In this document: positions 9,945 through 19,205 of the stretch, piece after piece
Position numbering within the stretch: the stretch's first letter is position 1
Layout: each line of letters begins with the position of its first letter
Source: Trypanosoma brucei gambiense DAL972
Taxonomy: Eukaryota > Euglenozoa > Kinetoplastea > Trypanosomatida > Trypanosomatidae
Direction: 5' to 3'
Assembly (NCBI RefSeq): GCF_000210295.1
Contig: NC_026743.1
Coordinates: 1,116,001 to 1,180,000 of the forward strand
DNA length: 64,000 bases
The notes under the pieces: model-generated
Databases searched by the model: none
What the model saw: the letters and a program-made list of their open reading frames with translations, nothing else
Told to the model about the DNA's origin: nothing
Translations under genes and position numbers: made by a program

Positions 9945-11411
9945 TTAGTTAGTATTGTGGGCATCCGGTGCCGGTCGCCTTCCCTGACGTGGGTTATCGA
10001 AATGCCTGTGGCGCGGGCGGCGTTGCGTCATGCGCTTGAAATATTTTGACTCAATTGTGCGGTAGGACGACTTCTGCACCACGCATATGTTATCACCCTC
10101 AACCGTGCAATCAAGTGCTGCACGGACAACATATGTGCCAGAATGCAGATCGGCGGAGACACCATCATGAACCAGTTGCCTGGAGGTCAGTTTCATGGCA
10201 AACAGCGGCACGAGTCCGTCGTTGACGTCTAAGACGGTTTTGACGAGCTCTGTGGTTGTAGTTTGATACACACCAAGGTACACACGGAGTTTAATTGTGT
10301 CCTGTTGCTGCTTCACTGCACGAAGAAAAAGGCGGGCCTGAAGTTCCTTACCCTCCATACCCTTGCACACAGTTGGTGGCACGGGGGGTACAGCCAGAAA
10401 CTTGGGGCTGCAGCGATCGAAGACGTCTCGAAACCGCTCCTCGTCACCGGTGGCAAGGAGCTCTTTATCATCTTCAAGGACCTGGAGCTTGCGGGAATCC
10501 ATCAACCAGCTCAGATTGTCGGGTTGCGTGCCGCAAAGTATGCAGGAGACGACGTGCATGAAAGCGCAGTCCAATCGAACCCTTTCGGAGAACTTACGGC
10601 TACTCACCTTTGCCGAGAGGCTTTGTCGGAAAACCCTGCTAGCATCGGCGTAACGCCGGAGCATGAGGTAGCTGAAACCCACATAATACATCAGTGACAC
10701 GTTGGCAGGCGCTACCTCCGCCAAGATCTTCTTCCCACGACCATAAATATCCAGTGGCTTCAGTACCGATAGAGCAGAGTTATAGTCTCCCAGAAGTACG
10801 TTGATTTTAGCTACGGTAATTATTCCAAAGAACCCAGACATCCACCGAACGTGGTTTTCCCCTGATTTGGTGATATCGTCCGCCTTGTCGCTCTCCATAA
10901 CCTCTTCAATACCCGACTCGCTGATGACCTTCTCCATCATTTGCACAGCTTCAGTTACCGACCACTCTGCACCCTCAGCAAAACGCTTCTGATAAACCAC
11001 CGTCATTTGGAACAGGAACTCGTCGAAAATATCCCAAAGGAACCAATTCGGAATATCACAACTCCCTGGAAGAGAGACAAAGAGGTCGCAGAAAGTCCTC
11101 CATGAAACCTTAGCATCCTCTGCCGTCACGTCACGATCGGTGAAGAGGTGCTTGAAGCACAGGAAGGAGTACAGCTTTCCAGCTGTGTCATTTCCAAAGC
11201 ACTCGGCGACTTCCATCCTCTGCAGCACTGGCAAGGGGCGGAACTCCCCCTGTTCGGCCGCATAGTACTTGCTCAAGTGGCTGGGGAAGATGTTCTCGTA
11301 AAGGTTGTGAAAACTGCTGATATCCCCTGTGTCCACGGCAGTGTTCAGAGAGTTGAAGAAGTTGAACATTTCATCGGGGATGTGCAACTTTGAATCAGGG
11401 TTCGACGCCAT
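9945..11411 (-). CDS. EIF3L: Translation initiation factor eIF3 subunit L
   Basis: Predicted non-core subunit of eIF3, the scaffold that brings initiator tRNA and mRNA to the small ribosomal subunit. The 488-aa protein has the eIF3l/PAF67 layout: a helical N-terminal half and a PCI-like C-terminal half. The best landmark is VSLMYYVGFSYLMLRRYADA (about 240-260), matching the family signature MYYVGFxYLMMRRY. The length is somewhat below human eIF3l (about 560 aa). The C-terminus ends in an arginine/histidine-rich basic tail (about 460-488) that may contact RNA. The ATG at 11411 lies close to the preceding AG dinucleotides, so the 5' UTR is probably very short. Confidence 0.88.
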   Translation of the reverse strand: MASNPDSKLHIPDEMFNFFNSLNTAVDTGDISSFHNLYENIFPSHLSKYYAAEQGEFRPLPVLQRMEVAECFGNDTAGKLYSFLCFKHLFTDRDVTAEDAKVSWRTFCDLFVSLPGSCDIPNWFLWDIFDEFLFQMTVVYQKRFAEGAEWSVTEAVQMMEKVISESGIEEVMESDKADDITKSGENHVRWMSGFFGIITVAKINVLLGDYNSALSVLKPLDIYGRGKKILAEVAPANVSLMYYVGFSYLMLRRYADASRVFRQSLSAKVSSRKFSERVRLDCAFMHVVSCILCGTQPDNLSWLMDSRKLQVLEDDKELLATGDEERFRDVFDRCSPKFLAVPPVPPTVCKGMEGKELQARLFLRAVKQQQDTIKLRVYLGVYQTTTTELVKTVLDVNDGLVPLFAMKLTSRQLVHDGVSADLHSGTYVVRAALDCTVEGDNICVVQKSSYRTIESKYFKRMTQRRPRHRHFDNPRQGRRPAPDAHNTN

Positions 11412-11593
11412 ATCTAGTAACTTTAACTTTGCGTCGTAATGGAAAGGTTATAAAGGGGAGAAGATATGATACACAAGATTCACCTCAACGCAGACGGAAA
11501 CAATCAGATACCGCATGCGATATCCTCTACGTCGCATACACACCATGAGTGCTCTTCATAAACAACACATCTGCAGCAAACAGCACCCACATA

Positions 11594-13888
11594 TCAACCT
11601 CTGACCGCGAGCCGATATGTGTTCTTGAGAGACTGTACCACATACAACACAGCCTGAAGACTCCCCGAAAGAAGCATTTCATCCAGCAACGGAACGTCTA
11701 GCAGGATGCGCTTCTCCGTTTGCAGGTAAGAAATGCACTTACGTAAGTTTCGACGCTTCGCCGCCGCCGATTTTGCTTGCAATTCAATCGACTCCAGTTC
11801 CACGCACGGCCTCCGCTGGAGAGTTCGAATCAGATGCGCCAACACAACACCGTCCGAGAACAGCACGGGATAATCCCGCAACCAAAGCGACCGACATGAA
11901 AACGAAAAGGACTGATCTGCAGCTACGTATCGAAAGTCGGATCCAAGAACTTCCGTGACCCACGTTCCTAGTTCCTCAACCTCTTCGGTAGCGTAATCCA
12001 ACCCACTCAAAACAACAACCGGTGCAGGGGCCGTCGTCTGCGCAGTGGAGGCAACATTGTCCCCCACTTTCCTCCCTTTGGATCCTGCAGCAGCACAGCA
12101 TGTAAGTGGAGAAGTGATAAGGCAACGCGCTACCCTTCGCTCTTGTGATTTCGACAGCCTGTGACCTGCACCCTGCCGCCTTTGCTCTTGTTGACGGGGT
12201 TGCACACATACTTCCAACTGCAGTTGTGGCGGTGGAGCAGTTGTAGAGGGTGCTGATGCAGTGGGAAAGTAGGGCGTGTCAGAATGTTTCGGAGGTTGGC
12301 GCCGTGGAGGAACGTCGGCAGCAAACCGCATGATATCCTCCAAGAGAAGCAAAATGTAGCACCTGTCACCGTGATACACCCGGTGAGCTTCATTCAAAAA
12401 CAGGGAGCTCATTCGCGCGGGGCAATACCGATGAAGCTCATCGAATGCCACCTTAATGTTGTCTATGCAGTTCGATTTTATCCGAGGATTTCTATGCACA
12501 GGGAGATGACTTCCTGTAACCTTATCAACGAGGTCACATAAGGCTGCACCGTTCGTCAGGAAAGGGAACACTGACGGAATGTAAAGGGAAGAAAAACTGT
12601 CCCTTCGTAAGCACCAGAGTCGTCGCTGTGGCGGCAAAAATGGGGCTTGTAGGGCCGGAGGAACTATGGCGTCATCAGGTGGTAAACGATGGGCAACGGG
12701 GTCAGGCAATATCTTCTGCAAATAAAGGAAGTCACACACTTCCCGCTCGAGCCTACGCATGGCACTCGGTTGGTACCCCACCGCAGTTGAGTCTACCTGC
12801 CACGTTAGTGAGGGTGAACTCCAGAGTTTTTCGCAGGTTGTCGGGAAACATGCCTCAATAATAACCCTCAACAGAGAAAAAAGAACCCGCGATTTGCCCT
12901 TGACAAGCACACTTTCAGGTTTTATAATTCGACACTCGTGGGGCACAGAAACCCCTGACACCTTTCGCAAGTTTCGGAGCGTGCCCATAGCTGCGACATA
13001 GTTGAGGCGAACGTCATCAAGGCATTTAGGTGGCGCAACATGCACAGGATTGAAGGTTTCTCCATTCCCATTGCTGAGGTGCAGGGCTGCGAGAAGAAGA
13101 CGACGGAGCGCGCTTCCATTCAACACGGGATCGTTAATGGGCTCCTCAGATTCGCTAAGTTCGGCCTCCACAATATTTAGCCGCCGTAAGTAGTCACGAA
13201 CCTTCAATTCGTCACTTCGGGTGACGTCGTCCACGTTCTCATGAACGCTACCTGCGAGTTCAGCAGAGCAGTTGGTAAGGCTTTCAGAGCTATCATCGCT
13301 GCAGTCATCAGCATTATTTGGGTTGCAGTGTCGGGCTTCTTTCCTCACCGGTAACCCTTGCCGTTCCCCCGCAGGATTCTGCAATATCCTCTCGTCCCCC
13401 TTTGAGGCGCCTTTATGGTTTACAGCTTTATTAAGAGGAAGTGTAGGAGGAGCCGCCGAAGCCGTGCATGGCTCAATCGCCGGTTGTTTGGGTCGGTGGC
13501 GAACCGCCCTCCCCTCATCACTACCCAACATGAGACTTGTCATTGGGGCGGTGGGTAATGGAAAGAAAAGTGCGCCTCCGCAGTACACACCACAAGATGA
13601 CACGTGGCCTTTCAGTCGTTTACTGTCCGGTGACCCTTTGAGCACTAAGCTACGGTTCGCGCGCAGTGACATGGTGCGCTCGGTATTGTCCCTTATGTTT
13701 GCCGATTCTTTTATGTGACTTAAATCTACCCGCATCCGACCTAATAAGCTGAGCGCCTCACGGACCAAAAGCTCCCTGCCGTCTCCATCCGCAGTGTTCC
13801 TTGGTTCAAAACCACAATTGTGTCTTCCACTTTCTCCCTCCGCACCGCATTCTTGCGACGCAGCGCCCGGAGACACACTGGCGCTCAT
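11594..13888 (-). CDS. Large protein with calponin-homology-like modules
   Basis: Protein of 764 aa, not recognised as a whole. The N-terminal 220 residues are Ser/acid-rich and disordered. Downstream I see three CH-like segments: one around LNYVAAMGTLRNLRKVSGVS (residues 310-370), a second with the CH hallmark FLTNGAALCDLVDKVTGSHL ending in CYILLLLEDIMRFA (about 460-550), and a third at the C-terminus with FSDGVVLAHLIRTLQRRP (about 690-760). The DG/NG-x-x-L-x-x-L-I/V core followed by an N-I/L-x-x-C/A-x-x-x-L helix is typical of CH folds in actin-, microtubule- or IFT-binding proteins. Pro/Gln-rich linkers separate the modules. The frame continues to a TTG at 13909; the first ATG is 13888. 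Confidence 0.7.
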   Translation of the reverse strand: MSASVSPGAASQECGAEGESGRHNCGFEPRNTADGDGRELLVREALSLLGRMRVDLSHIKESANIRDNTERTMSLRANRSLVLKGSPDSKRLKGHVSSCGVYCGGALFFPLPTAPMTSLMLGSDEGRAVRHRPKQPAIEPCTASAAPPTLPLNKAVNHKGASKGDERILQNPAGERQGLPVRKEARHCNPNNADDCSDDSSESLTNCSAELAGSVHENVDDVTRSDELKVRDYLRRLNIVEAELSESEEPINDPVLNGSALRRLLLAALHLSNGNGETFNPVHVAPPKCLDDVRLNYVAAMGTLRNLRKVSGVSVPHECRIIKPESVLVKGKSRVLFSLLRVIIEACFPTTCEKLWSSPSLTWQVDSTAVGYQPSAMRRLEREVCDFLYLQKILPDPVAHRLPPDDAIVPPALQAPFLPPQRRLWCLRRDSFSSLYIPSVFPFLTNGAALCDLVDKVTGSHLPVHRNPRIKSNCIDNIKVAFDELHRYCPARMSSLFLNEAHRVYHGDRCYILLLLEDIMRFAADVPPRRQPPKHSDTPYFPTASAPSTTAPPPQLQLEVCVQPRQQEQRRQGAGHRLSKSQERRVARCLITSPLTCCAAAGSKGRKVGDNVASTAQTTAPAPVVVLSGLDYATEEVEELGTWVTEVLGSDFRYVAADQSFSFSCRSLWLRDYPVLFSDGVVLAHLIRTLQRRPCVELESIELQAKSAAAKRRNLRKCISYLQTEKRILLDVPLLDEMLLSGSLQAVLYVVQSLKNTYRLAVRG

Positions 13889-14214
13889 TGACTTCCTCAC
13901 AAACGCCAACTATTTTCCCGATAGCATCCCTTCCCAGAAGGCGTACGCAAGTAACATAACATGAAGGAAATTAGGGGGGGAATAAGTTCCAAAAAAAAAA
14001 AAAAGCAGTAGATCAAAGGCAGAAATAAAAAAAAAAAACAGACCACCCAGTTGTAATGGCAGGAAAGGTGAGGAGTGGCATGTACATATTTGTCTAGATG
14101 GAAGTGAGTGATAGATGCACCTGTAAGGATATCGCCCGCAGTGCAAACCCTGTGGAATGCGCCAGGAGACTGCTTGCTTGCCACTTTCACATTTACAAAG
14201 ATACTTTTAAAGAA
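13889..14214. other. Intergenic gap with two T-tracts
   Basis: Two A runs at 13991-14004 and 14027-14038 give paired minus-strand T tracts, likely the splice signal of the CH-like protein gene. The rest is presumed 3' UTR of the CxxC protein gene. Confidence 0.55.
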
Positions 14215-14781
14215 TCAACCCTTCAACGATTTTTCACTGCTTCCCTCGCCGCCTCCATAATCCGACGAAGAAGATGATGATGATGTACTAGATGCCGCCT
14301 CGCTACCACTACGGCTACTACATTGACACTGGTTATCAAAGTTGTATTCAAAGTGAGTTCCATTCTCCTCCGAATCAAGTGCTAACTGGTTGACGTTAAG
14401 TCGATCGCGCCTTACGAGTTTGCAGGTGGAGCAAAGCATCTTAGTGGAATCATGCAGCATGTGCTCACGAATCCGTTTCCTTAGGAATCGGTCCCTTTTG
14501 CGGCGTTCCTCCACTGAGAGCATCTCCTTTGGCTTCATAGTGGCGATAGTGTCTGGTCCTAAACTCAACAACTCGCCGTCCAAACCCTTTAAGTTGGCTA
14601 GTAGACCCATCAGTTGGTCACGAAAAGCTTCTTTATCCCTACAAGTGGAGCACATCTTGTCCACTATTCCCCTGGCAAACGTCATGGCACTGACGGGTTC
14701 ACTTCTGAACTCTTCCATCTTCTGCAGCAGTGCAGACAGTTGGGATGTAGCCTTTTCCCGCATTGCCTCTGATGCAGCCAT
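14215..14781 (-). CDS. Small CxxC protein with Ser-rich tail
   Basis: Protein of 188 aa, function unknown. Two CSTC motifs (near residues 44-47 and 116-119) lie in a mostly helical, charged region and could together bind one zinc. A further CQC occurs near 152, just before a serine run and an acidic/glycine C-terminal tail, clearly disordered. The middle has a strongly basic helix (RRKRDRFLRKRIREHM) that could bind nucleic acid or a nuclear import factor. No signal peptide or membrane segment. The start at 14781 follows two T tracts on the minus strand (complement of 14805-14815 and 14818-14827). Confidence 0.75.
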   Translation of the reverse strand: MAASEAMREKATSQLSALLQKMEEFRSEPVSAMTFARGIVDKMCSTCRDKEAFRDQLMGLLANLKGLDGELLSLGPDTIATMKPKEMLSVEERRKRDRFLRKRIREHMLHDSTKMLCSTCKLVRRDRLNVNQLALDSEENGTHFEYNFDNQCQCSSRSGSEAASSTSSSSSSSDYGGGEGSSEKSLKG

Positions 14782-15129
14782 CCTCTATGAGAGTTCGGTT
14801 TTGTAAAAAAAAAAATCAAAAAAAAAATAACTACAAAAGTGACTGATTTACTAATCGTAAAATCATTTTGACAGTGTGCGTGGCAAAGGGTTCATTGATA
14901 GAGAGAGAGAGAACAATCCGACTTAAACCGACAACTGAGGTGCGGAAGCACAGGTACTTCCAACCAAGGCCAAAAAGCACCACATCAGCGCTGAGTTTAC
15001 TACTATCCGCGGGACACCACCGCTGTAATCAACGTCAGTGAGTGGGGGGCGCAAGTTAATACAATAGTATCAGGCAACCAAATAATAAACGCTCTTCGAA
15101 ACAGCTCCATAGCGAGGTTTATGACAACA
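14782..15129. other. Intergenic gap, CxxC to ankyrin membrane gene
   Basis: Two A runs (14805-14815, 14818-14827) form the minus-strand polypyrimidine tract of the CxxC gene. A GA repeat lies near 14900-14911. The rest is presumed 3' UTR. Confidence 0.55.
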
Positions 15130-16044
15130 TCATGTGTCCTCAGTGTTGGGAGCGGCAGCCATGTCGCCTTGAGGGGACTCGGCAAGGGGAGGTGGCTCCA
15201 CAGGTGCGAGTGCAGACCTTTCACGCACAGCAGTGACAATTACACGGCACACCAAAAGTCCAAATACCACCCACATTGCATGGTATAGGAACCTATATGG
15301 AGATACCCATTCACCAAAGAAGTAGTACATGAACGCCTGGGAAAAATCAGTGAAGGCTCTGGGGTTCATGACATGTTGATTTTGGGGAGGTTTCACTCCA
15401 GCCGGCGGGGTCAAGAAGGGATTTTCCCAGTCGAACTTTACGGAAGAAGACTTCTTGCTCGCTTCATGGAACTTCTCCCTGTGGCGACGCCGTATCACTG
15501 CCGCTATTTTGCTGTGTTCGTATGCCACTCTTTGGGGAAACTTGAAGAAGCAATCTCTGCTATAGGCCGTCACAACTATCGTGACACCCTCTGGCACAAA
15601 TCCAACGTCATCACACAGTAGATAGGTCGCGAGAACTTCGTTAATGGTAGTAGGCCAATGGATCAACGTGTCCACAACATGGCTCAGGCGATTATGAACA
15701 GCGCGCGTCAAAGGATGATATCTGCCATAATCGTGCTCTATTTCGCCATCAAGCTCTTCCAATAACACGTTCATTATTTCGTCAAGCTTTTTGGAGTCGT
15801 TCTTTTCGTCAGCTACCCAATAGAAGGGCGAGGGCGTGTAACCCTTAAGTTTCGATTTGAGATCTCCCTTTTCTAACAGGAGTTTGACGGCTGCGACGTC
15901 TCGCGATATGATGGCCTCATGCAAGGCTTCTACGGCCACATCTACGCTTTCCACACCAACCGCCACGGAGGTTACTACCGACAACGAAGCAACAGCAATA
16001 ATGACGGCTAGTAACAGACTTGCCGTGCGTGGTATGTGCAACAT
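15130..16044 (-). CDS. Ankyrin-like type I membrane protein
   Basis: Protein of 304 aa with an N-terminal signal peptide or anchor (hydrophobic core SLLLAVIIAVASLSVVTS), then ankyrin-like helices (VEALHEAIISRDVAAVKLLL, near 45-65, and a second weaker unit around PLTRAVHNRLSHVVDTLI), and one C-terminal transmembrane segment (WVVFGLLVCRVIVTAV, about 260-280) followed by a short Pro/Glu-rich tail. If the signal is cleaved, the ankyrin region would face the ER lumen or cell exterior, an unusual place for ankyrin repeats. Homology beyond this is not recognised. An upstream GTG/ATG-less extension to 16098 is ignored; the ATG at 16044 places the signal at the very N-terminus. Confidence 0.75.
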   Translation of the reverse strand: MLHIPRTASLLLAVIIAVASLSVVTSVAVGVESVDVAVEALHEAIISRDVAAVKLLLEKGDLKSKLKGYTPSPFYWVADEKNDSKKLDEIMNVLLEELDGEIEHDYGRYHPLTRAVHNRLSHVVDTLIHWPTTINEVLATYLLCDDVGFVPEGVTIVVTAYSRDCFFKFPQRVAYEHSKIAAVIRRRHREKFHEASKKSSSVKFDWENPFLTPPAGVKPPQNQHVMNPRAFTDFSQAFMYYFFGEWVSPYRFLYHAMWVVFGLLVCRVIVTAVRERSALAPVEPPPLAESPQGDMAAAPNTEDT

Positions 16045-16299
16045 ATTGAAAAAGTAACACTCTATTCCCCTTCTCACACACACGGACACACACCTCACAA
16101 AAAAAACACAAAATCAGGCAGAGCAACGAAGCAAACAAAGAAGGGTTCAGACAAGGCAGGTCCTACATCAGAAACCGGGGAAACAGGTCTAATCATGTCC
16201 GACACGAAAAGTTTTTTTTTTGTGCGTGTGTGTTAGGTACAGGAAAAAAAAGTATAAAACCCAATACGCTTCCACCTCCCTCAATTAACGCTGGAACAA

Positions 16300-17196
16300 C
16301 TAACGCTTTCCAAGTGGGTGCTCTGGGTCGCGAGCAATCGCCGGACTGCAACCCAGGGCGGTTCCGGACCCACCCAACGCCGTGATCAAGCGCACCAGCA
16401 ATTCGCACATGACGAATGCGGTGACTCCCCACACCAGCTCTCCAGGAAAGTTGTTGGGTAAAAGTGGCTCGTGGCCACCATCCTCCTGCAACAACTGGAG
16501 AAGTCCAGGTGAAGGAGAGACTGGATCACAGTACCTCGCCTGAGACGGGCTAGTAAAAAAACACGGGAAGTGGAGGGGCACCCCAGACGAACTAGGAAGG
16601 TACTTGAGCAAACGGCAATGTGTCTGTTTGCTATTAAGCAACAACGGCGAGAGATGCAAGTAATGAATGGAGTCAACCTCATGAGGGCTGTGGCAGAGGG
16701 GCGTTACTGAACATTGGGTGACTGCGACAATAGGGGTAACGTGTGACTTGCCGCTGAGGGGAGCCAACGGACGCAGGGGCCCAAGAATTTCGTATAGTGA
16801 ACTGTCGATACCAATTTCCTCAGCTGTCTCGCGTTGTGCTGCTGCTGCTGCCTGTTCTTCACCATCTAGACGACCACCAGGAAACGACATTTCACCCTTG
16901 TGGTGACGAAGATGAGGTGTCCGCTTAGTAAGTGTGACACACATCTCTTGAAACGTGTTTGGCGGCATACCAGCGGCAGGTGAGAGTAAAACAAGCACGG
17001 CACTCTCGCGTTTATCTCCCACGGTGGGGGGCGTGTTCAGATGCGAGAAACGGCATCCCGTCGATAAATTTTTTAAATGGAAGTGCTCCGGCAAATGCAA
17101 ATCCTCCACCTTGAGATGCAACGCCCGCTGGAGCGCTTCTACCCACGCTGACACATTTGATGGCAGCGAGGACACGGAAACTCTTCCCATAGCCAT
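16300..17196 (-). CDS. Nudix hydrolase, coenzyme A diphosphatase type
   Basis: Nudix pyrophosphatase, 298 aa, of the NUDT7/NUDT8 (CoA diphosphatase) group. The Nudix box at about 107-130, GGRLDGEEQAAAAAQRETAE followed by EIGI, has the conserved Gly, Glu and R-E-x-x-E-E residues that bind the metal. It is preceded by LRHHKGEMSFPGG, the extra CoA-hydrolase signature of this group. The expected reaction is CoA or acyl-CoA to phosphopantetheine and 3',5'-ADP. The N-terminal 50 residues are not an obvious presequence, and there is no evident C-terminal SKL-type peroxisomal (glycosomal) signal: the last residues are LGKR. A 100-residue C-terminal extension after the Nudix fold is unassigned. Confidence 0.88.
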   Translation of the reverse strand: MAMGRVSVSSLPSNVSAWVEALQRALHLKVEDLHLPEHFHLKNLSTGCRFSHLNTPPTVGDKRESAVLVLLSPAAGMPPNTFQEMCVTLTKRTPHLRHHKGEMSFPGGRLDGEEQAAAAAQRETAEEIGIDSSLYEILGPLRPLAPLSGKSHVTPIVAVTQCSVTPLCHSPHEVDSIHYLHLSPLLLNSKQTHCRLLKYLPSSSGVPLHFPCFFTSPSQARYCDPVSPSPGLLQLLQEDGGHEPLLPNNFPGELVWGVTAFVMCELLVRLITALGGSGTALGCSPAIARDPEHPLGKR

Positions 17197-17754
17197 CTTA
17201 CGCCGCAGCCCCCTAACTAACCTCGTTGAGGCACGGCAACATATTTAAAATTAAGAAAATGTTGAGCGAAGCTGTGTATATCATCAGAGAGTAAGGAGAG
17301 CGAGATGGGGAAATGAAGAAATAGAGTGGCACAACCAAACGGAGAACGGGAGACCACGACGGTACAAAATCAACGAAACAAACAAAAGAAAGAGACTCGA
17401 GGATAATGAGCCAGGAGCGGAAAAGTATAGGCCAAAGCGTGAAGGGAACCCAGTTGTCACAACACATTACCTAGAACTACTTTTGGTAAGGGGACAAAAG
17501 GTACTTTACGAAAGAAGGGCGCCCAACACTGGAGGGGTAAAACAACATGTTCTCCTTTCTCAAAAGTTCTGATGTACCACTTGCATCACACACCAGAGCG
17601 TCCGTTATTGATTCGCCCCCAGCGCAGCTATCCAGAACATCTATTTTGGCATTTCTGCTGTTTTGCTCCGTCCTCTTGCCCTCCTCCCAACGCCATCCTC
17701 TGGCCGAAAGTACAGCCAATATCTACATTCTCCAGTAAACAGGTGCGGCTGATC
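17197..17754. other. Intergenic gap, Nudix to dynein light chain
   Basis: The plus strand is purine-rich at about 17283-17325, a likely minus-strand splice tract for the Nudix gene. An 80-codon minus-strand frame at 17477-17719 begins with TTG and shows no recognisable domain, so it is not called. Confidence 0.5.
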
Positions 17755-18093
17755 CTACAACCCCTTGAAGACGACAATTGCTACATAACCTTTATGGAAC
17801 ATGTACATAAGGTGCTTCATCTCATATGAAATTTCGAAGCCAAATCCCTCACCCATCACACAGTGCCATGAAGGGCCGTACTTTTTGTCCATCTGTTCCT
17901 TGATGTGTCTTGCCGCAAGTTCGTAGCTGTCTTCGTGCTTCTCAATCGCGTTTACCACAATTTCCTTGCACTCGGCGCGCATTTCTTCCGCCATGTCACT
18001 CATCTTCTCTAATGGATAGTTTAACGGTGTTACATATTGACGAATGGTATCGATGTTGCAGGGCCCGTCAGGTTCCTTCACGTTGGACGTCAT
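17755..18093 (-). CDS. Dynein light chain, LC8 family
   Basis: LC8/DYNLL-like light chain of 112 aa. It has the conserved block ARHIKEQMDKKYGPSWHCVM near residues 60-80 (compare the LC8 pattern IKKEFDKKYNPTWHC), then GFGFEISYEMKHLMYM and the last beta strand VAIVVFKGL. LC8 dimers bind short motifs in dynein intermediate chains and many other partners. The N-terminus is about 20 residues longer than canonical 89-aa LC8, and the G-x-x-F-G core is slightly changed, which suggests one of the several divergent LC8-like axonemal light chains rather than the cytoplasmic hub protein. The ATG at 18093 is unambiguous. Confidence 0.92.
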   Translation of the reverse strand: MTSNVKEPDGPCNIDTIRQYVTPLNYPLEKMSDMAEEMRAECKEIVVNAIEKHEDSYELAARHIKEQMDKKYGPSWHCVMGEGFGFEISYEMKHLMYMFHKGYVAIVVFKGL

Positions 18094-18500
18094 TGCTTGT
18101 TGTGGCCTCTCTATCTAGCTTCATGAAGAGAAAACCATTTATGAACCACCATATTTTTGCAGCAACACACACACACATTGAAAGTATTGCGCAGTCATTA
18201 TCGAGAAAAGGGTTTAGGGAACCAAATTGGAAAGGAGAGATACAACAAACAACAACCGTTGCAACGCAACCCCCCGAAACATCAAACTGTGGCGTACCAC
18301 TCGATATCATGTGTAAAGAATAAACGTGCACTGAGAGGACGGGATTCCAACACCAACGGCACGTAGAGGACCACGTTGAAAAAAAGAGAGAAAGACAATA
18401 TATTTAAATCATTGAACGTGTCAACTCATCAGCTACTGACAGATACCGGGTCGACTCTCATAAAAGCAAAGAAGCTTCCGTACGGAGGAAGTTGTCCCCG
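18094..18500. other. Intergenic gap, dynein light chain to VPS25
   Basis: Contains a purine-rich plus-strand run at about 18379-18396 and the presumed VPS25 3' UTR. No gene seen. Confidence 0.5.
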
Positions 18501-19205
18501 TCATATAGCTGCGCCACCAAACTTCACTCCTTCATACGGCCGCCTGTCACTGCCATCTAGGTTGAACAATGTGACACTGAACAAGCCCTTGTGGGAGACG
18601 GGCCGCTCGGCGAGAGTGTGAAGAAAGCACCGCACCGCCTGCTCCTGGGAAAGTGCGCCCACGTCCTCGATTGGAACTGCTTCCTGTGTCAACCGTGGAA
18701 GAAGTTGCTCACTTTCCCGACTGTAAAGCAAACATTGGCCATCAACTAATTCGTCAAAAGTCATAACAACACCTTTCTGCGACAAGTACGCAACTGTTGT
18801 TCCTGCACCCCTCTCGAGAATCCACGCAAGCAGTGACTGCTCGAGTTCCTTCAGCCCACCTTTACTAGTTGTAACCAATACAGAAGCATCTCCCATACCA
18901 TCGCCGTCAGACGTCAGAACACAGTGTTCAGACCACTGTGCCACTAACGATGAAATCACCTTCTTGACATCTTCTGGTCGAAGACGGCGATTAATCGTCT
19001 CATTCCGAAACAAACCACTATTGCAGCTGTACAATCGAAGAAGTGGGCACGTGTCACGTTTCCTATGTTGTGCATGAAAAGCAGCGTGGTCCATCACCAA
19101 ATTTCCCCACAGTGCCATCTGCCGTTCTAGCGCACTCGGCGACGGCTGCAGCGTGAAGAAAGGAGGAAGTTTAAAGAAGTCCCAGTGACCCGGCTCCTTT
19201 GACAT
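18501..19205 (-). CDS. VPS25: ESCRT-II subunit VPS25
   Basis: Predicted ESCRT-II component, 234 aa, linking ESCRT-I cargo sorting to ESCRT-III assembly at endosomes. Two winged-helix domains are expected. The N-terminal PPxY-like groove segment FKLPPFFTLQPSPSALERQ and the following LW..LV helix match VPS25, as does INRRL before the second helix. The protein ends with GVKFGGAAI, close to the human terminal GRGVKFF. It is longer than human VPS25 (176 aa): the second half carries an insertion of about 40 residues around GAGTTVAYLSQKGVVMTFDE. The open frame goes on to a TTG at 19214; the ATG at 19205 (MSKEPGHW) is chosen. Confidence 0.87.
   Translation of the reverse strand: MSKEPGHWDFFKLPPFFTLQPSPSALERQMALWGNLVMDHAAFHAQHRKRDTCPLLRLYSCNSGLFRNETINRRLRPEDVKKVISSLVAQWSEHCVLTSDGDGMGDASVLVTTSKGGLKELEQSLLAWILERGAGTTVAYLSQKGVVMTFDELVDGQCLLYSRESEQLLPRLTQEAVPIEDVGALSQEQAVRCFLHTLAERPVSHKGLFSVTLFNLDGSDRRPYEGVKFGGAAI

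Noticed and set aside
11815..11840. Second B-box-like word GAGTTCGAATC
   Set aside because: It is inside the CH-like protein coding region with no cloverleaf on either strand.
17477..17719. 80-codon minus-strand frame between Nudix and dynein light-chain genes
   Set aside because: It begins with TTG, the first internal ATG leaves only a short peptide, and nothing is recognisable.
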